A stretch of 64,000 nt of DNA from Desulfobacterium sp. (GCA_030145245.1 JAQYWC010000069.1:62001-126000), one strand, 5' to 3'. Counted from the stretch's first letter, positions 17,456 to 28,397 are shown. Made by a program: numbers and translations. The notes: generated by a model not told the origin, from the sequence alone.

Positions 17456-18198
17456 TGGTGCGCTTTGCTTTGTTGCTCTTGATGCTGGTGACGGCGGGCG
17501 GTTGTGCCTGGAACCGGGGTCCGGTTATTCTGCAACCCCGGGACGAGAGGCCTGTTCCCGATATCGCCGGGTCCCTCTACCGGCAGAAACGCTATCCCGA
17601 GGCGTTGACCGCCCTGCTTGCTGCAGACCCTAAACTCCTTGAAGAGCTGGAGACCAGGCGGCTGCTCTGGCGCATCAATGACCGTCTTGTGACTGTTCAG
17701 TGGTATTTTCAAAAGGCGATCATCGCCCTGGTGAAAGGGGACAAGGAGGCGGCCCGGCTGGAAATTGACAAGGCGCTGGACCTCTACCCGGGTCATGCTC
17801 CCTCCCTCAAGCTTCGCAGGGCCCTTGATGCCATCACTATTGAAAAGCCCATTCCAGAGGTTATTTCAAAAACGTCTCCTCCATCGCCGGAAGCCCTCAT
17901 CCGGGCGGATTACTTTTTCGCCCTTGGTCGCTCTTATTTTAATAGGGGGGAGCTGGAACTTGCAAAGAGTTTCTGGAGAGAGGGGCTTGGAATCGTTCCT
18001 TCCCATGGCGAAATCAAAGAACAGCTGGTCAGGCTTCTTGTTAACCAGGGGCTCCGTCTTTTTGGCCAGGGAGATATAGAGGCTTCCATTGGGATGTGGG
18101 AGGAGGCGCTTACTCTTGCCCCGGACGATTCTGAGATCAGGGGGTATCTGGACAAGGCCAGGAAGGCGACCGAGACGTTGCGCTCAATCGATTCCTGA
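17455..18198 (+). CDS. TPR-repeat lipoprotein
   Basis: 247 residues. A signal peptide ends in a lipobox (VTAGGC), so the mature protein is lipid-anchored at Cys. It contains three to four tetratricopeptide-like helical pairs (for example DYFFALGRSYFNRGELELAK and GLRLFGQGDIEASIGMWEEA). It is coupled to the HD-GYP gene by an ATGA-type overlap, which suggests it helps sensing or assembles a complex with that membrane protein. No named family recognised. Confidence 0.75.
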   Translation: MVRFALLLLMLVTAGGCAWNRGPVILQPRDERPVPDIAGSLYRQKRYPEALTALLAADPKLLEELETRRLLWRINDRLVTVQWYFQKAIIALVKGDKEAARLEIDKALDLYPGHAPSLKLRRALDAITIEKPIPEVISKTSPPSPEALIRADYFFALGRSYFNRGELELAKSFWREGLGIVPSHGEIKEQLVRLLVNQGLRLFGQGDIEASIGMWEEALTLAPDDSEIRGYLDKARKATETLRSIDS

Positions 18199-18296
18199 CC
18201 CTGGGGTTTTTTTACTGTGTAATTGTAATGCCGGGATACAGGAGACTTTTTATCCGGGGGAGGCAGGGGAGATCCTGCCTCCATAGCGGTTGCTCT

Positions 18297-19817
18297 TTAC
18301 ATGGTATAGAGATCGCTTGATGCAAACACCGGATCTGTGGTGAGGTTTACCCCGAGTCGCCTGATGCCCTCTTCATCCCCTGGGGTGGGCATGTGGGTCA
18401 TGTGCATCTCGCAGCCCCTGAACTCCTTGAGCCCCTCCATGGCAAGATGGACGGCGTGGTTACTTGTGGCGCTGATGGCAAGGGCGATGAGGGTCTCCTG
18501 GAGATCAAGGCTCATGCTCTTTTCGCCGAGGATGTCTGTCTTCATGCTGGTGACCGAATCGCAGATGGATTGGGGCATGAGCTGGATCTTATTGGGAATG
18601 CCGGCCAGATGCTTGAGGGCCCGGATGATGGCGCTGGAGGCCACATGCATGCGGGGCGAGTTGCTGCCCGTGATGATGGTGCCGTCCCTGAGCTGGATGG
18701 CTGCACCGAAAAACACGCCTTCGCTTCCCAGGCGGGGATCGGTCTTGGCCTCGTCGGCACAACGCCTGGCAGGCGCCACAACCGGACGGTCTTCGGCGCA
18801 GAGGTTGAACTCCTTCATCAAAAGCTCCGCCCGCTGCAGGGTCTCCTTGTCAGCAAGTCCCAGGGTGTATTCGCATCGATACCTTAGGTAGCGACGGATC
18901 AGCTCCTGCTTTGATGCCTTTTGGGCGCCTTCATCGTCCACAATGGCGAACCCCACCCGGTTGACCCCCATGTCCGTGGGGGAGCGGTAGCAGGAGTCGT
19001 CTCCAGTGATTCTCTCGAGGATGCGTTTCAGGACTGGGAAAACATCCACGTCCCGGTTGTAGTTGACTGATTTGGTGTCGTAGGCCTCCAGGTGAAACGG
19101 GTCGATCATATTTACATCGGCAAGGTCGGCCGTGGCCGCCTCATAGGCGGCGTTGACCGGGTGTTTCAGGGGGAGATTCCACACGGGAAAGGTCTCGAAC
19201 TTGGCATATCCCGCCTGGATGTCGTGGCGGTGGTCGTGGTAGAGCTGGGAAAGACAGGTGGCCATCTTCCCGCTGCCCGGTCCGGGACCCGTTACGATTA
19301 CCAGGGGACTCTCGGTTTCGATGTAGTCGTTGACACCGTACCCCTCCTCGCTGACGATGAGATCCACATCCGTGGGATACCCCTTGGTGTAGTAGTGGGT
19401 GTAGACGTTGATGTCCCGCATCTTGAGCTTGTTTCGGAATATCACGGCAGCCGGCTGGTTTTCGAACCGTGTGATGATGACGCCCCTCACCTTCACCTCC
19501 CAGCGCTTGAGGTCGTCGATGATCTTCAGGATGTCTGTCTCATAGGTGATGCCGAAATCGGCCCGGATCTTTTTGCGTTCAATATCCCCTGCATAGATGC
19601 AGATCAACACCTCTGCCTGGTCCTTGAGCTCCTGGAGTAACCGGATCTTGATGTTGGGGTCATACCCGGGCAGCACCCTTGCAGCATGGTAGTCAAACAG
19701 GAGCTTGCCTCCGAATTCCAGGTAGAGCTTATCGCCGGATTGTTTGATGCGCTTTCTGATTTCTGCGGCCTGCTCTTTCAGGTATTGTTCATTATCGAAG
19801 ATTTTTTGTTCTGACAT
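18297..19817 (-). CDS. DUF1846-family protein
   Basis: 506 residues, the normal length for this family, beginning MSEQKIFDNEQYLKEQAAEI. It has the hallmark SPLVIVTGPGPGSGKMATCLSQLYHD near residue 175, a P-loop-like glycine-rich stretch. Family members are conserved in anaerobes and Firmicutes and have solved structures, but no established reaction. Start has AGGGGAGCC upstream. It is alone on the minus strand between the TPR gene and glgP. Confidence 0.85.
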   Translation of the reverse strand: MSEQKIFDNEQYLKEQAAEIRKRIKQSGDKLYLEFGGKLLFDYHAARVLPGYDPNIKIRLLQELKDQAEVLICIYAGDIERKKIRADFGITYETDILKIIDDLKRWEVKVRGVIITRFENQPAAVIFRNKLKMRDINVYTHYYTKGYPTDVDLIVSEEGYGVNDYIETESPLVIVTGPGPGSGKMATCLSQLYHDHRHDIQAGYAKFETFPVWNLPLKHPVNAAYEAATADLADVNMIDPFHLEAYDTKSVNYNRDVDVFPVLKRILERITGDDSCYRSPTDMGVNRVGFAIVDDEGAQKASKQELIRRYLRYRCEYTLGLADKETLQRAELLMKEFNLCAEDRPVVAPARRCADEAKTDPRLGSEGVFFGAAIQLRDGTIITGSNSPRMHVASSAIIRALKHLAGIPNKIQLMPQSICDSVTSMKTDILGEKSMSLDLQETLIALAISATSNHAVHLAMEGLKEFRGCEMHMTHMPTPGDEEGIRRLGVNLTTDPVFASSDLYTM

Positions 19818-19955
19818 AGGGCTCCCCTGCTTGAAAAAGGTGTCTTTACCTTAATTGTAATCATTTATCGAATAACGTTTGGCAATGTCCTTGGTGCGAC
19901 ATCACAAGCCAGGAAGTATATCACAATTTGGCCTCCATGACAAAAAAATGTTTTC

Positions 19956-19973
19956 ATCCCCCCATGGGGGGAT
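19956..19973. promoter_or_regulatory. 18-bp perfect palindrome, candidate operator for glgP
   Basis: ATCCCCCC/GGGGGGAT with no spacer, 6 bp upstream of the -35 element of the glgP promoter. Position suits an activator or a repressor site. Confidence 0.5.
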
Positions 19974-19979
19974 CCAGCG

Positions 19980-20008
19980 TTGACTTCCCAGGGGTTGTTC
20001 GATATTAT
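19980..20008 (+). promoter_or_regulatory. Sigma-70 type promoter for glgP
   Basis: TTGACT, 17-bp spacer, TATTAT. The predicted start point is about 50 nt before the glgP ATG. Confidence 0.7.
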
Positions 20009-20064
20009 TGTGGATAATCCAGCGCCAATATCCAATCTTTTTTCGTGATTTCAGGAGGATGAAA

Positions 20065-22554
20065 ATGGCTCCTCGTTCCAGATCCTTGAATCCAACCGAT
20101 CAGGAGAGGGGGGCTCTGCGTGGTAGCCTTGAACAGGATATCTCCCGTCACATCCTCTCCACCCTGGGCGACGATCCTGCCCGCCAGAGCATTTATTCCA
20201 GTTTTACAGGGCTTGCCTACAGCGTCCGGGAACGGCTCATTGACCAGTGGATCAAGACCCAGCAGGCCTGCTCCGACAGTCTGTGCAAGCGGGTCTACTA
20301 CCTCTCCCTGGAGTTTCTGCCGGGCCGGTTTCTGAGAAATTACCTCATCAGCCTCGGCATGGAGGAGGAGGCCGACACGACCCTTGCCGCCATGGGGTTT
20401 GACCTGGATAACATTGAGGAGGAGGAGTGGGATGCAGGTCTTGGAAACGGAGGGCTTGGGCGCCTTGCCTCCTGCTATATGGATTCCATGGCACGGCTGA
20501 GGCTGCCGGGGTACGGCTACGGCATCCGTTACGATTACGGCATCTTTCACCAGATCCTTGACAACGGGTATCAGCGGGAACAGAGCGATAACTGGATGCG
20601 CCGGGGCAATCCCTGGGATATCAAGCGCCGGGACCGGCTTTACAAGGTGCAGTTTTTCGGCCGTTCCACGAGTTACACCGATGTGGTGGGGGCCACCCGG
20701 TACCGGTGGGAAGGGGATGAGAGCGTCATGGCCATGGCCTGCGATATTCTGGTGCCGGGTTACAGGGACGGGTTTGTTACCAACATGCGGCTCTGGATCG
20801 CAAAATCCAGCCGGGAGTTTGACCTGGAGTTTTTCAACCGGGGCGATTACATAGGTGCCGTTGAAAACAAGGTGGTGAGCGAGACCATCTCCAAGGTGCT
20901 CTATCCCTCCGACGAATTGGAAAAGGGGAGGATGCTTCGCCTTCGTCAGCAATACTTTTTTGTCTCGGCCACCCTCCAGGATATTTTCCAGCGTTACAAA
21001 AAACAGAATCAGCAATTTGACCGGTTTCCCGATTTTGTGGCCATTCAGCTCAACGATACCCACCCGGCCATTGCCGTGCCTGAACTCATGCGCCTTCTCA
21101 TGGACGAGGAGTCCCTCTCCTGGGACAGGGCGTGGGAAATATGTGTCAAAACATTTGCCTACACCAATCACACGGTGCTGCCCGAAGCCCTTGAAACCTG
21201 GCCCGTTGAGATGGTGGGGCGGCTTTTGCCCCGTCACCTTGAGATTATCTTTGAGATCAACCGCTGTTTCCTTGAGCAGGTGAAGCAGCGGTATCCGGAT
21301 GAACCGGAGCTGGTTGCCAGGATGTCCATTGTTGAGGAGGGGAGTCCCAAAAGGCTTCGCATGGCCCATCTGGCCATCGTGGGCAGCCACTCGGTGAACG
21401 GCGTGGCAGAACTTCACTCCTCTATTATCAAGCAGGGCATGTTTAGCGATTTTGACAGGTTTTTCCCAGGAAGGCTCACCAATGTCACCAACGGCATCAC
21501 CCCCCGCCGCTGGCTCTACCAGGCCAACCCCCTGTTGTCAGAGCTGATCACTTCGGTGATCGGGGATGGCTGGATCCGCGATCTTGCCCAGCTCAGGCAG
21601 CTTATTCCCTTTGCAAAGGACCCGGAGTTTTGTGCCCAATGGATGGGGGTGAAACTTGACAATAAAAAGCGCCTGGCCCGGTATATCCTTCGCAAGACCG
21701 GGCTTGGGGTCAATCCCCGGTCCCTGTTTGACGTCCATGTTAAAAGGATGCACGAGTACAAGCGTCAGCTCCTTAATCTCCTCCATGTGGTCACGCTTTA
21801 TAACCGCATCAAAGCCGGGGAGGAAGTGTACGGAGGAGGCAGGACCGTTATTTTCGCGGGCAAGGCCGCACCTGCCTACGAACAGGCCAAGCTCATTATT
21901 AAGCTGATCAACTCGGTGGGGGAGCATGTGAACCGGGATGCGGAGATTGAGGGACGGCTGAAGGTCGTGTTTTTGCCAAATTACTGCATCTCCCAGGCCG
22001 AAAAGGTGATTCCGGCCGCCGATCTTTCCGAACAGATCTCCACGGCCGGCATGGAGGCCTCCGGAACCGGTAACATGAAGTTTGCCCTGAACGGTGCCCT
22101 GACCCTGGGAACCCTGGACGGGGCCAATGTCGAAATCATGGAGGAGGTGGGGGCGGAGAACATCTTTATCTTCGGTCTCAAGGCGGAGGAGGTGGCAGCA
22201 AGCCGGCAGGCTGCGTATGATCCAAGGGCGATCTGTCAATCCGATTCTGCCCTGAGGCAGGTATTGACCATGATCGACTCCGGCTATTTTTCGCCGGAGG
22301 AGCCGGGCCTGTTCGCTCCTGTTATCAACGACCTTCTCCACCATGGAGACTACTACAGGGTTCTTGCGGACTATCGGTCCTATGTGGATGCCCAGGGGGC
22401 GGTGGCAAGTGCCTATGCCAGTCCGGATCGCTGGGCGCGAAGCTCCATCATGAACACGGCGTGTATGGGTAAATTTTCAAGCGACCGGGCCGTCATGGAG
22501 TATGCGGAGAGGATCTGGGGGATCACCCCCCTGCCCGGGACAGGGGCAGGTTAA
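20065..22554 (+). CDS. glgP: Glycogen/maltodextrin phosphorylase
   Basis: 829 residues. It releases glucose-1-phosphate from alpha-1,4-glucans with pyridoxal phosphate. The PLP-lysine region EASGTGNMKFALNGALTLGT is intact, as are LGNGGLGRLASCYMDS, AIQLNDTHPAIAVPELMR and VTNGITPRRWL. AGGAGG lies 6 nt before the chosen ATG at 20065; an ATG at 20059 is too close. The following gene, an EAL-HDOD protein, is 66 bp away. Confidence 0.96.
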   Translation: MAPRSRSLNPTDQERGALRGSLEQDISRHILSTLGDDPARQSIYSSFTGLAYSVRERLIDQWIKTQQACSDSLCKRVYYLSLEFLPGRFLRNYLISLGMEEEADTTLAAMGFDLDNIEEEEWDAGLGNGGLGRLASCYMDSMARLRLPGYGYGIRYDYGIFHQILDNGYQREQSDNWMRRGNPWDIKRRDRLYKVQFFGRSTSYTDVVGATRYRWEGDESVMAMACDILVPGYRDGFVTNMRLWIAKSSREFDLEFFNRGDYIGAVENKVVSETISKVLYPSDELEKGRMLRLRQQYFFVSATLQDIFQRYKKQNQQFDRFPDFVAIQLNDTHPAIAVPELMRLLMDEESLSWDRAWEICVKTFAYTNHTVLPEALETWPVEMVGRLLPRHLEIIFEINRCFLEQVKQRYPDEPELVARMSIVEEGSPKRLRMAHLAIVGSHSVNGVAELHSSIIKQGMFSDFDRFFPGRLTNVTNGITPRRWLYQANPLLSELITSVIGDGWIRDLAQLRQLIPFAKDPEFCAQWMGVKLDNKKRLARYILRKTGLGVNPRSLFDVHVKRMHEYKRQLLNLLHVVTLYNRIKAGEEVYGGGRTVIFAGKAAPAYEQAKLIIKLINSVGEHVNRDAEIEGRLKVVFLPNYCISQAEKVIPAADLSEQISTAGMEASGTGNMKFALNGALTLGTLDGANVEIMEEVGAENIFIFGLKAEEVAASRQAAYDPRAICQSDSALRQVLTMIDSGYFSPEEPGLFAPVINDLLHHGDYYRVLADYRSYVDAQGAVASAYASPDRWARSSIMNTACMGKFSSDRAVMEYAERIWGITPLPGTGAG

Positions 22555-22620
22555 CATTCCTGACATATTGGATCGCTCCCCTTCCAGGGGGACTTTATTT
22601 CAGCAAAGGGTGGAACGAAG

Positions 22621-23862
22621 ATGAACAACGACAACAATTCAACTCCGCTGGCAATTGCAAGGCAGCCGATTTTTGATCGCTCCCAGCGGCTGTGGGGGTA
22701 TGAGCTGATCCCCGTTGTAGGGGAGCAGGAGCTTAACGGGGATGCTTCAGACCGGGCTTCAGTGGCTGTCGATATAGCGGCCAGCACCTATATCGGCCTC
22801 CAGGAGGTGCTTGACCGGGGTAAAAAGGTCGTTGTCCGTTTTTCCGGGAAGAGCATTCTGGAGGATCTTCCCTACGCCCTTCCCCAGGGACGGGCTGTGC
22901 TCAGGATGTTGGGCGTTTCCGTACTTGAGCCGGAATTTAAAAAAACGCTGGAGCGCCTGAAGGCAGACGGCTACCTGATCGTTGTTGAGGTGGGAGGCAA
23001 GGCTGTTGATAAAACCTTGCTCGCCATGGCAGATTATCTCCGGGTTTCCATTGACGATCTCAATCGTCACGAACTGGTCGCACTGTTAAAGGGATTGGAA
23101 CCCTATGATTGCGGGCTCCTCGCCGCAAGGGTGAAGGACCAGCAGATGCTTGGGATCTGCCGGGAGATCGGGTTTGAACTGTTCCAGGGGGCGTTTTTCA
23201 AGCAGCCGGAAACCATTCGTGTCAAAAAAATATCTTCCAGCGAAGCGGCACGGTTGCAGATCCTCCGTATGATCGAACAGGAAGATCCGGATTTCGAAGA
23301 GCTGGCCCAGGTGATTGGTTCGGATGTCTCCATCGGGTTTCGCCTGTTCTCGTTTATCAATTCTGCTGCCTTTGGATTTCGCCACAAGGTCAACTCCATC
23401 CGGGAGGCGATAACCATGCTGGGGTGGCAGAAGATCAAGCACTGGCTTCGCATTGTCGTGCTGACCGATGTTGCCCGGAACAGGAACGCCTCGGAACTTG
23501 TGCTGTTGTCGGCCCAGCGGGGCAAATTCCTGGAGCAGGTCGCCATGGAGCACGATTTCTGGGGCTATAATCCGGAGAGTCTCCTGCTGCTGGGGATGTT
23601 CTCCCTGCTCGACGCCATGCTCAATCAGCCCATGACAGAGATCGTGAGCTTTCTTCCCCTGGATGAAAAACTCAAGTCCACCCTCTGCAGGGAGCCAAAC
23701 AGCGAATACATCTCCTTTCTCACCCTGGCGGAGCAGTTTGAGGAGGGGCACTGGGAGGATGCCAACGCCATGGTGCAGCAGCTTGGCCTGGACAGGGACA
23801 AGGTGAGGGCCGGGTTTGAGCAGGCAGTGAAGTGGGCCAATGGGATGGCTGCACTTACTTGA
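22621..23862 (+). CDS. EAL-HDOD (YuxH-type) signalling protein
   Basis: 413 residues. The N-terminal half is EAL-like (ARQPIFDRSQRLWGYELI; KKVVVRFSGKSIL) but degenerate: catalytic EAL and the metal Asp/Glu set are not visible, so c-di-GMP hydrolysis is unlikely. The C-terminal half is an HDOD domain (IGSDVSIGFRLFSFINSAAFG; ITMLGWQKIKHWLRIVVL). This architecture is common in signalling output modules of deltaproteobacteria. The histidine kinase starts 29 bp after it and may be in the same unit. Confidence 0.82.
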   Translation: MNNDNNSTPLAIARQPIFDRSQRLWGYELIPVVGEQELNGDASDRASVAVDIAASTYIGLQEVLDRGKKVVVRFSGKSILEDLPYALPQGRAVLRMLGVSVLEPEFKKTLERLKADGYLIVVEVGGKAVDKTLLAMADYLRVSIDDLNRHELVALLKGLEPYDCGLLAARVKDQQMLGICREIGFELFQGAFFKQPETIRVKKISSSEAARLQILRMIEQEDPDFEELAQVIGSDVSIGFRLFSFINSAAFGFRHKVNSIREAITMLGWQKIKHWLRIVVLTDVARNRNASELVLLSAQRGKFLEQVAMEHDFWGYNPESLLLLGMFSLLDAMLNQPMTEIVSFLPLDEKLKSTLCREPNSEYISFLTLAEQFEEGHWEDANAMVQQLGLDRDKVRAGFEQAVKWANGMAALT

Positions 23863-23891
23863 CCTTATTTGATTGATATATGGAGTCTATC

Positions 23892-26105
23892 ATGGACAGC
23901 AAGGTGAGGGAGAACATAGCAAAGCCGTTGAAAATCAGCTTTATTCTCTTGATTGTCCTGTTTGTTTCCTTTGGTGTTATGTCCCTGCATGGCATTCGTT
24001 CCCTGTCGCGATTGACCCGCACCATTTACGATCATCCCCTGGTTGTTTCCAACGTTTCGCTGCTGGCCACTGTTTCAATCACAAAGATGCACCGCAGCAT
24101 GAAGGATGCAGTTCTTGCCAACAGCCTTGCCGAGGTCCGGTCATGGATGGAGACTGTCAACAGCGAGGAGAGGCAGGTCTATATCTATCTTGACGTGGTT
24201 AAAGAGAATATCCTGGGCAGGGAGGGGCGGCAACTTGAACGGGAGGCAAGGGCACTGGTTGATGGGTGGAAGCCTGTCAGGGCGGAGGTGCTCCGCCTGG
24301 TGCACAGCAGCCAGGCAAGCCTGGCCGCAGAAATCACCGTTGGAAGGGGGGCGCTCCATGTGGCCGATCTGGAGGCCAAGATGCTGGATTTGACAAATTA
24401 TGCCCGGGTCAAGGCAACCCAATTCATGGAGAATGCGGAAACAGTTCGGAACCGGGTTTCCATAACCTCGGTTATCTGCCTTGTGGTTGGGGTGATCGCC
24501 TCTTTGTTGGTGGTTTCCGCTGCTCTCAGGAGAACCTTCGAAACTGAACAAGAACTCAGGGCGTCTAAGCAGCTGTTGAGTAATGCCATTGATCTTGCTC
24601 CCATCGGCCTGATTCTGGTGGCGCCTGACGGGCGGTTTGTCCGGGTTAACCAGGCCTTTTGTTCCATGGTCGGATATTTGGAAGAGGAACTCCTTCAGCT
24701 GAGATTCCAGGAGGTGACCCATCCCGATGACCATTCCTGGGATAAAGCCATTGTCGAGCAACTTATGGGGGACAATGAAAATCCGGAAAGGATGGATAGG
24801 CGCTACGTGGCCAAGGATGGCCGCATTGTCCATGTGAGCCTGACCACTGCGCTCTTACGGGACGATCTGGGCATTCCCCTCTACTTTTTCGCCCAGATCC
24901 AGGATGTAACGGAACGAAAACAGGAGGAGAAGCAGTTACGCCAGGTCCAGAAGATGGAGGCCATCGGCACCCTGGCCGGGGGGATTGCCCACGATTTTAA
25001 TAACATCCTTGGAATCATCCTCGGTAATTATGAGTTGGCCGCAGAGGATGTACCCCAGGACCATCCCGCTCGTTTAAACCTTGAAGAGATCATGAAAGCA
25101 AGCGTTCGGGCAAAGGAGGTGGTGGGGCAGCTATTGAGTTTTTCCCGGGATGAAGAGGTGGAACAAAAGCCCGTGGCCCTCGACTCCGTTGTAAAAGATT
25201 CCCTGGTCCTGTTGAGGGCCTTTGTTCCAGGCTCCATCGAGATTCAACAAACCCTGTTGACCGATTCCGGCACCATTCTGGCTGATGCTTCCCAGGTTCA
25301 CCAGATTCTGATCAATCTGTGCATGAATGCCGTGCATGCAATGGAAGGCGGGGGGGGGGTCCTGAATATCGTCGTCTCCACGGTCAATATCGCTGACGAG
25401 TCCGGGTTTCGGGGGCACAAACTTGGGCCGGGTAGCTATGTTAAGCTCAGTGTCAAGGATTCGGGCCATGGCATCGATTCCGACATACAAGGGAATGTGT
25501 TTGATCCCTATTTTACCACCCGATCCGCGGGGAAGGGGTCGGGGATGGGGCTCTCTGTGGTGCATGGCATTGTCAGGAACCATGGCGGAGCAATCTCCAT
25601 CAAGAATAATCCCCAGGGCGGTACCGTTGTCGAGGTCCTTTTTCCCCAGTTGGCAGGTGGTGTGGCAACAGATGGAAAGGAGGGCGAATCTGCCCGGAGG
25701 GGTGAAACCGTTCTTGTGGTGGACGATGAAGAGTCTCTGTTGATAATGGTTAAGCAGATGCTCGAACGGCTTGGATATTCTGTGAGAGCCACCACCTCTC
25801 CCAGGAAGGCCCTGGAAGAGTTCCGCCGGGATCCAAACCTGTTTGACCTGGTGATCACCGACATGACCATGCCCGGGATGTCGGGTCCCCGGCTCTCAAC
25901 TGAGATCAGCAGTATCGTGCCCGATATCCCCATTATCATCTGCACAGGGGACTGTGCCAGGGTAGACTTCGAAAGCGTTTGTGACCCGGGAGGGGTTGAT
26001 TACTTTGAAAAACCCTTTGACAAGCATCGGCTGGCCATTGCGGTCAGGGATGCCATCAATAAGAGGAGCCACTCCTTAGATACCCGGCCTCCGCAATCAG
26101 TTTGA
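23892..26105 (+). CDS. Hybrid sensor histidine kinase (4HB sensor-PAS-HisKA-HATPase-REC)
   Basis: 737 residues. Membrane helix ~15-37, periplasmic helical bundle to ~190, second helix ~197-217, PAS domain ([20 protein letters not shown]), H-box with phospho-accepting His in [12 protein letters not shown], ATPase N-box ([14 protein letters not shown]), G-boxes ([22 protein letters not shown]), then a receiver domain with Asp in [14 protein letters not shown] preferred the ATG at 23892 (GGAG 7 nt upstream). No separate response regulator is adjacent, so signal output must go through another partner. Confidence 0.88.
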   Translation: MDSKVRENIAKPLKISFILLIVLFVSFGVMSLHGIRSLSRLTRTIYDHPLVVSNVSLLATVSITKMHRSMKDAVLANSLAEVRSWMETVNSEERQVYIYLDVVKENILGREGRQLEREARALVDGWKPVRAEVLRLVHSSQASLAAEITVGRGALHVADLEAKMLDLTNYARVKATQFMENAETVRNRVSITSVICLVVGVIASLLVVSAALRRTFETEQELRASKQLLSNAIDLAPIGLILVAPDGRFVRVNQAFCSMVGYLEEELLQLRFQEVTHPDDHSWDKAIVEQLMGDNENPERMDRRYVAKDGRIVHVSLTTALLRDDLGIPLYFFAQIQDVTERKQEEKQLRQVQKMEAIGTLAGGIAHDFNNILGIILGNYELAAEDVPQDHPARLNLEEIMKASVRAKEVVGQLLSFSRDEEVEQKPVALDSVVKDSLVLLRAFVPGSIEIQQTLLTDSGTILADASQVHQILINLCMNAVHAMEGGGGVLNIVVSTVNIADESGFRGHKLGPGSYVKLSVKDSGHGIDSDIQGNVFDPYFTTRSAGKGSGMGLSVVHGIVRNHGGAISIKNNPQGGTVVEVLFPQLAGGVATDGKEGESARRGETVLVVDDEESLLIMVKQMLERLGYSVRATTSPRKALEEFRRDPNLFDLVITDMTMPGMSGPRLSTEISSIVPDIPIIICTGDCARVDFESVCDPGGVDYFEKPFDKHRLAIAVRDAINKRSHSLDTRPPQSV

Positions 26106-26155
26106 TCGGAAGGCGGAGATCATGCCCGGATGGGGCTCCCCTTGTTTAACTATTG

Positions 26156-27364
26156 TTAACGATGGCTCTGGGAGTAGCGTGGCCGGCTGCTGGGCCTTTT
26201 TTTCCGGAAGGTGTCCGGTTGGGTCGGAACTGTTCGCTCCTGGTCAAAGCCGTCCATTCTTTTCACCGGGATTTTCTGGTTGAGCAGTCGCTGGATGTCC
26301 CTGAGCTGTTTCTGCTCCTCCTGGCATACCAGGGAGATGGCTATTCCCTGGGCACCGGCCCGGCCGGTCCGTCCGATTCTGTGGACATAGTCTTCGGGCA
26401 CGTTGGGCAGGTCAAAGTTGACCACATGGGGAAGCATGTCAATGTCAAGCCCCCTTGCTGCAATGTCGGTTGCCACAAGGGCCCTTATGTTTCCGCTCTT
26501 GAAATCGGCAAGGGCCCGGGTTCGCGCGGTCTGGCTCTTGTTGCCGTGGATGGCGGCAGCCTTTATTCCGTCCTTGATCAGCTGTTTTGTCAGTCTGTTT
26601 GCCCCGTGTTTTGTGCGGGTGAACACAAGCAGCATGTCCCACTCCCCGTTTCTGACCAGGGTAGAGAGTAGTTCGCGTTTCCGCGTCCGTGCTACCGGAT
26701 AGACTGCCTGGTCAACGCCGTCGGCAGCCTTGTTCGAAGTCGAGACCTCGATGAGTACGGGCTCGTTGAGCAGTTTGTCCGCAAGGCGTTTGATGTCGGA
26801 CGAATAGGTGGCTGAAAAGAGCATGTTTTGACGACGCTTTGGCAGCAGCTTCAGCACCTTCCGGATGTCGTGGATGAATCCCATGTCCAGCATGCGGTCT
26901 GCCTCATCCAGGACAAGGATCTCCAGCTGGGAGAGGTCCAGGGTCTTGCGGCCCGCATGGTCCAGGAGCCGTCCCGGTGTTGCAACCAGGATGTCCACGC
27001 CCCGTCTGAGCTTATCGATTTGGGGGTTGATTCCAACACCGCCGAAAATCACGGTTGAACGCAGGGAAAGGGATCTGCCCAGGCTCTCGAAGGTCTCCTG
27101 GATCTGGGCGGCAAGTTCCCTGGTCGGCGTTAGCACCAGGCATCGTGGCTTGCATGCTTTGCCCTTGGTGTTGCCAAGAAGTTGAAGAATGGGCAGTGCA
27201 AAGGCTGCAGTTTTACCGGTGCCGGTCTGGGCTCCGGCAAGCACGTCTTTTTTCTGAAGTACGACCGGGATGGCCTCGGCTTGGACAGGGGTTGGGTGTT
27301 TGTAACCCTCTGCCTCAACGGCGCGTAACAGTTCGGTCTTAAGACCAAAATTTTCAAATAACAT
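26156..27364 (-). CDS. rhlE: RhlE-type DEAD-box RNA helicase
   Basis: About 402 residues from MLFENFGL. Motifs: Q-motif [20 protein letters not shown], Ia [36 protein letters not shown]. It ends in a basic, Arg/Ser-rich tail typical of RhlE. It unwinds short RNA duplexes, for example in ribosome assembly and cold adaptation. The first in-frame codon (27394) is upstream, but the family begins MxFxxLGL, so I use 27364; neither start has a clear ribosome site. Confidence 0.9.
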   Translation of the reverse strand: MLFENFGLKTELLRAVEAEGYKHPTPVQAEAIPVVLQKKDVLAGAQTGTGKTAAFALPILQLLGNTKGKACKPRCLVLTPTRELAAQIQETFESLGRSLSLRSTVIFGGVGINPQIDKLRRGVDILVATPGRLLDHAGRKTLDLSQLEILVLDEADRMLDMGFIHDIRKVLKLLPKRRQNMLFSATYSSDIKRLADKLLNEPVLIEVSTSNKAADGVDQAVYPVARTRKRELLSTLVRNGEWDMLLVFTRTKHGANRLTKQLIKDGIKAAAIHGNKSQTARTRALADFKSGNIRALVATDIAARGLDIDMLPHVVNFDLPNVPEDYVHRIGRTGRAGAQGIAISLVCQEEQKQLRDIQRLLNQKIPVKRMDGFDQERTVPTQPDTFRKKRPSSRPRYSQSHR

Positions 27365-27822
27365 ATCTATATATATAATCCTGAATCCGCCCACCCACTA
27401 TTATGGGCCAGTCTAGGCAAAGTAAATTTTATTGCATGAATGGGGGCTGGAATAACACAACCGCTATACAGCAGACACCGACCGGAAGGTGCGAAACTAA
27501 CAAAGGATGAAGAAGGTATCACATCCCTGAGGGAAACAACAGGGAAAAAAATATAAGGCCGGATATTTTTTGGTTGCCTTGCATGTGAACAGGTGTTTTT
27601 GGCGTCAATACAGGGGGTTGGGTTCTGGGGGTAGACGCAAAAAAATTGCTTTTTTGGGTTTAAAAAAGTTTGCATTATTCATTTTAAAATTGTACATTTA
27701 TAAAAGGCATCGTGGAGGATGCATCGGTTTCGTTCTAAAGGGGGAGATTATTCTATTTGTCACTGTGGCAAAAACCTTAAGTATGGAACTATTAACACAT
27801 ATATTGCAAGGAGATTGTCTCA
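27365..27822. other. Intergenic region with cold-shock gene leader
   Basis: 458 bp between rhlE and the second csp gene. Nothing gene-like is seen apart from unsupported open frames. It must hold the divergent promoters. The helicase and cold-shock genes are functionally related, so shared cold control is possible. Confidence 0.4.
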
Positions 27823-28023
27823 ATGGCTGAAGGAATTGTTAAGTGGTTTAATGACACAAAAGGTTTTGGATTTATCGAGCAGGAAAATGGTCCCGACGTA
27901 TTCGTCCACCATTCAGGTATTAACTCAAATGGTTTCCGGTCTTTGAACGAAGGAGATCGGGTAACCTTTGATATCGAAGAGGGTCAAAAAGGTCCTGCTG
28001 CGGTTAATGTAACTGCGCAGTAG
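27823..28023 (+). CDS. CspA-family cold-shock protein (copy 2)
   Basis: 66 residues, near-identical to the copy at 7575 (for example [17 protein letters not shown] and VFVHHSGI). Start has AAGGAG 9 nt upstream. A terminator follows. Divergent from the RhlE helicase gene; both families act on cold-stabilised RNA structure. Confidence 0.95.
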   Translation: MAEGIVKWFNDTKGFGFIEQENGPDVFVHHSGINSNGFRSLNEGDRVTFDIEEGQKGPAAVNVTAQ

Positions 28024-28031
28024 TTATCTTC

Positions 28032-28062
28032 GGCACTCCGCCTACTCCCTGGACGGAGTGCC
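28032..28062 (+). terminator. Rho-independent terminator of csp copy 2
   Basis: GGCACTCCG/CGGAGTGCC stem, 13-nt loop, followed by a T-rich tail (TTCCTTCCTT). Confidence 0.8.
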
Positions 28063-28088
28063 TTCCTTCCTTATCTCTTTCCTTAATT

Positions 28089-28397
28089 TCACTTCTGATG
28101 ACGGTTCGGTTTTTTAAATCCTGAAACGATCCAAAAAATGGCCCATCCTGCTGCAACCGGAGCGATTCCGACTGAGATAAAGCCGATGAGGTTGTGTTGC
28201 CACGGCTTTAACAGAAGGGCTGCTGCCAGTGGAATCATGACGGATAGGGTGATGCCGATGCGTATCCTGCCGGAAAGATAAAATCCTTTTTTCTTGGTCT
28301 GTGTCCTTCTCTTTCCACCGGGGATGATCCTTGGGACAAAGACTATGGCAACGATGATCAGCAGCAGTGTGAGTATTTCCTGTATTCCGGCCAACAA
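28089..28397 (-). CDS. Small membrane protein of unknown function
   Basis: 102 residues with three predicted membrane helices (~5-22, ~47-64, ~71-93) and a basic loop (GGKRRTQTKKKG) that should face the cytoplasm. AAGGAGTTGCTT precedes the start. It lies 50 bp after the acyl-CoA ligase gene on the same strand. No family recognised. Confidence 0.55.
   Translation of the reverse strand: MLAGIQEILTLLLIIVAIVFVPRIIPGGKRRTQTKKKGFYLSGRIRIGITLSVMIPLAAALLLKPWQHNLIGFISVGIAPVAAGWAIFWIVSGFKKPNRHQK

Noticed and set aside
20005-21417. 470-codon minus-strand frame opposite glgP
   Set aside because: Shadow of a highly conserved glycogen phosphorylase on the other strand.
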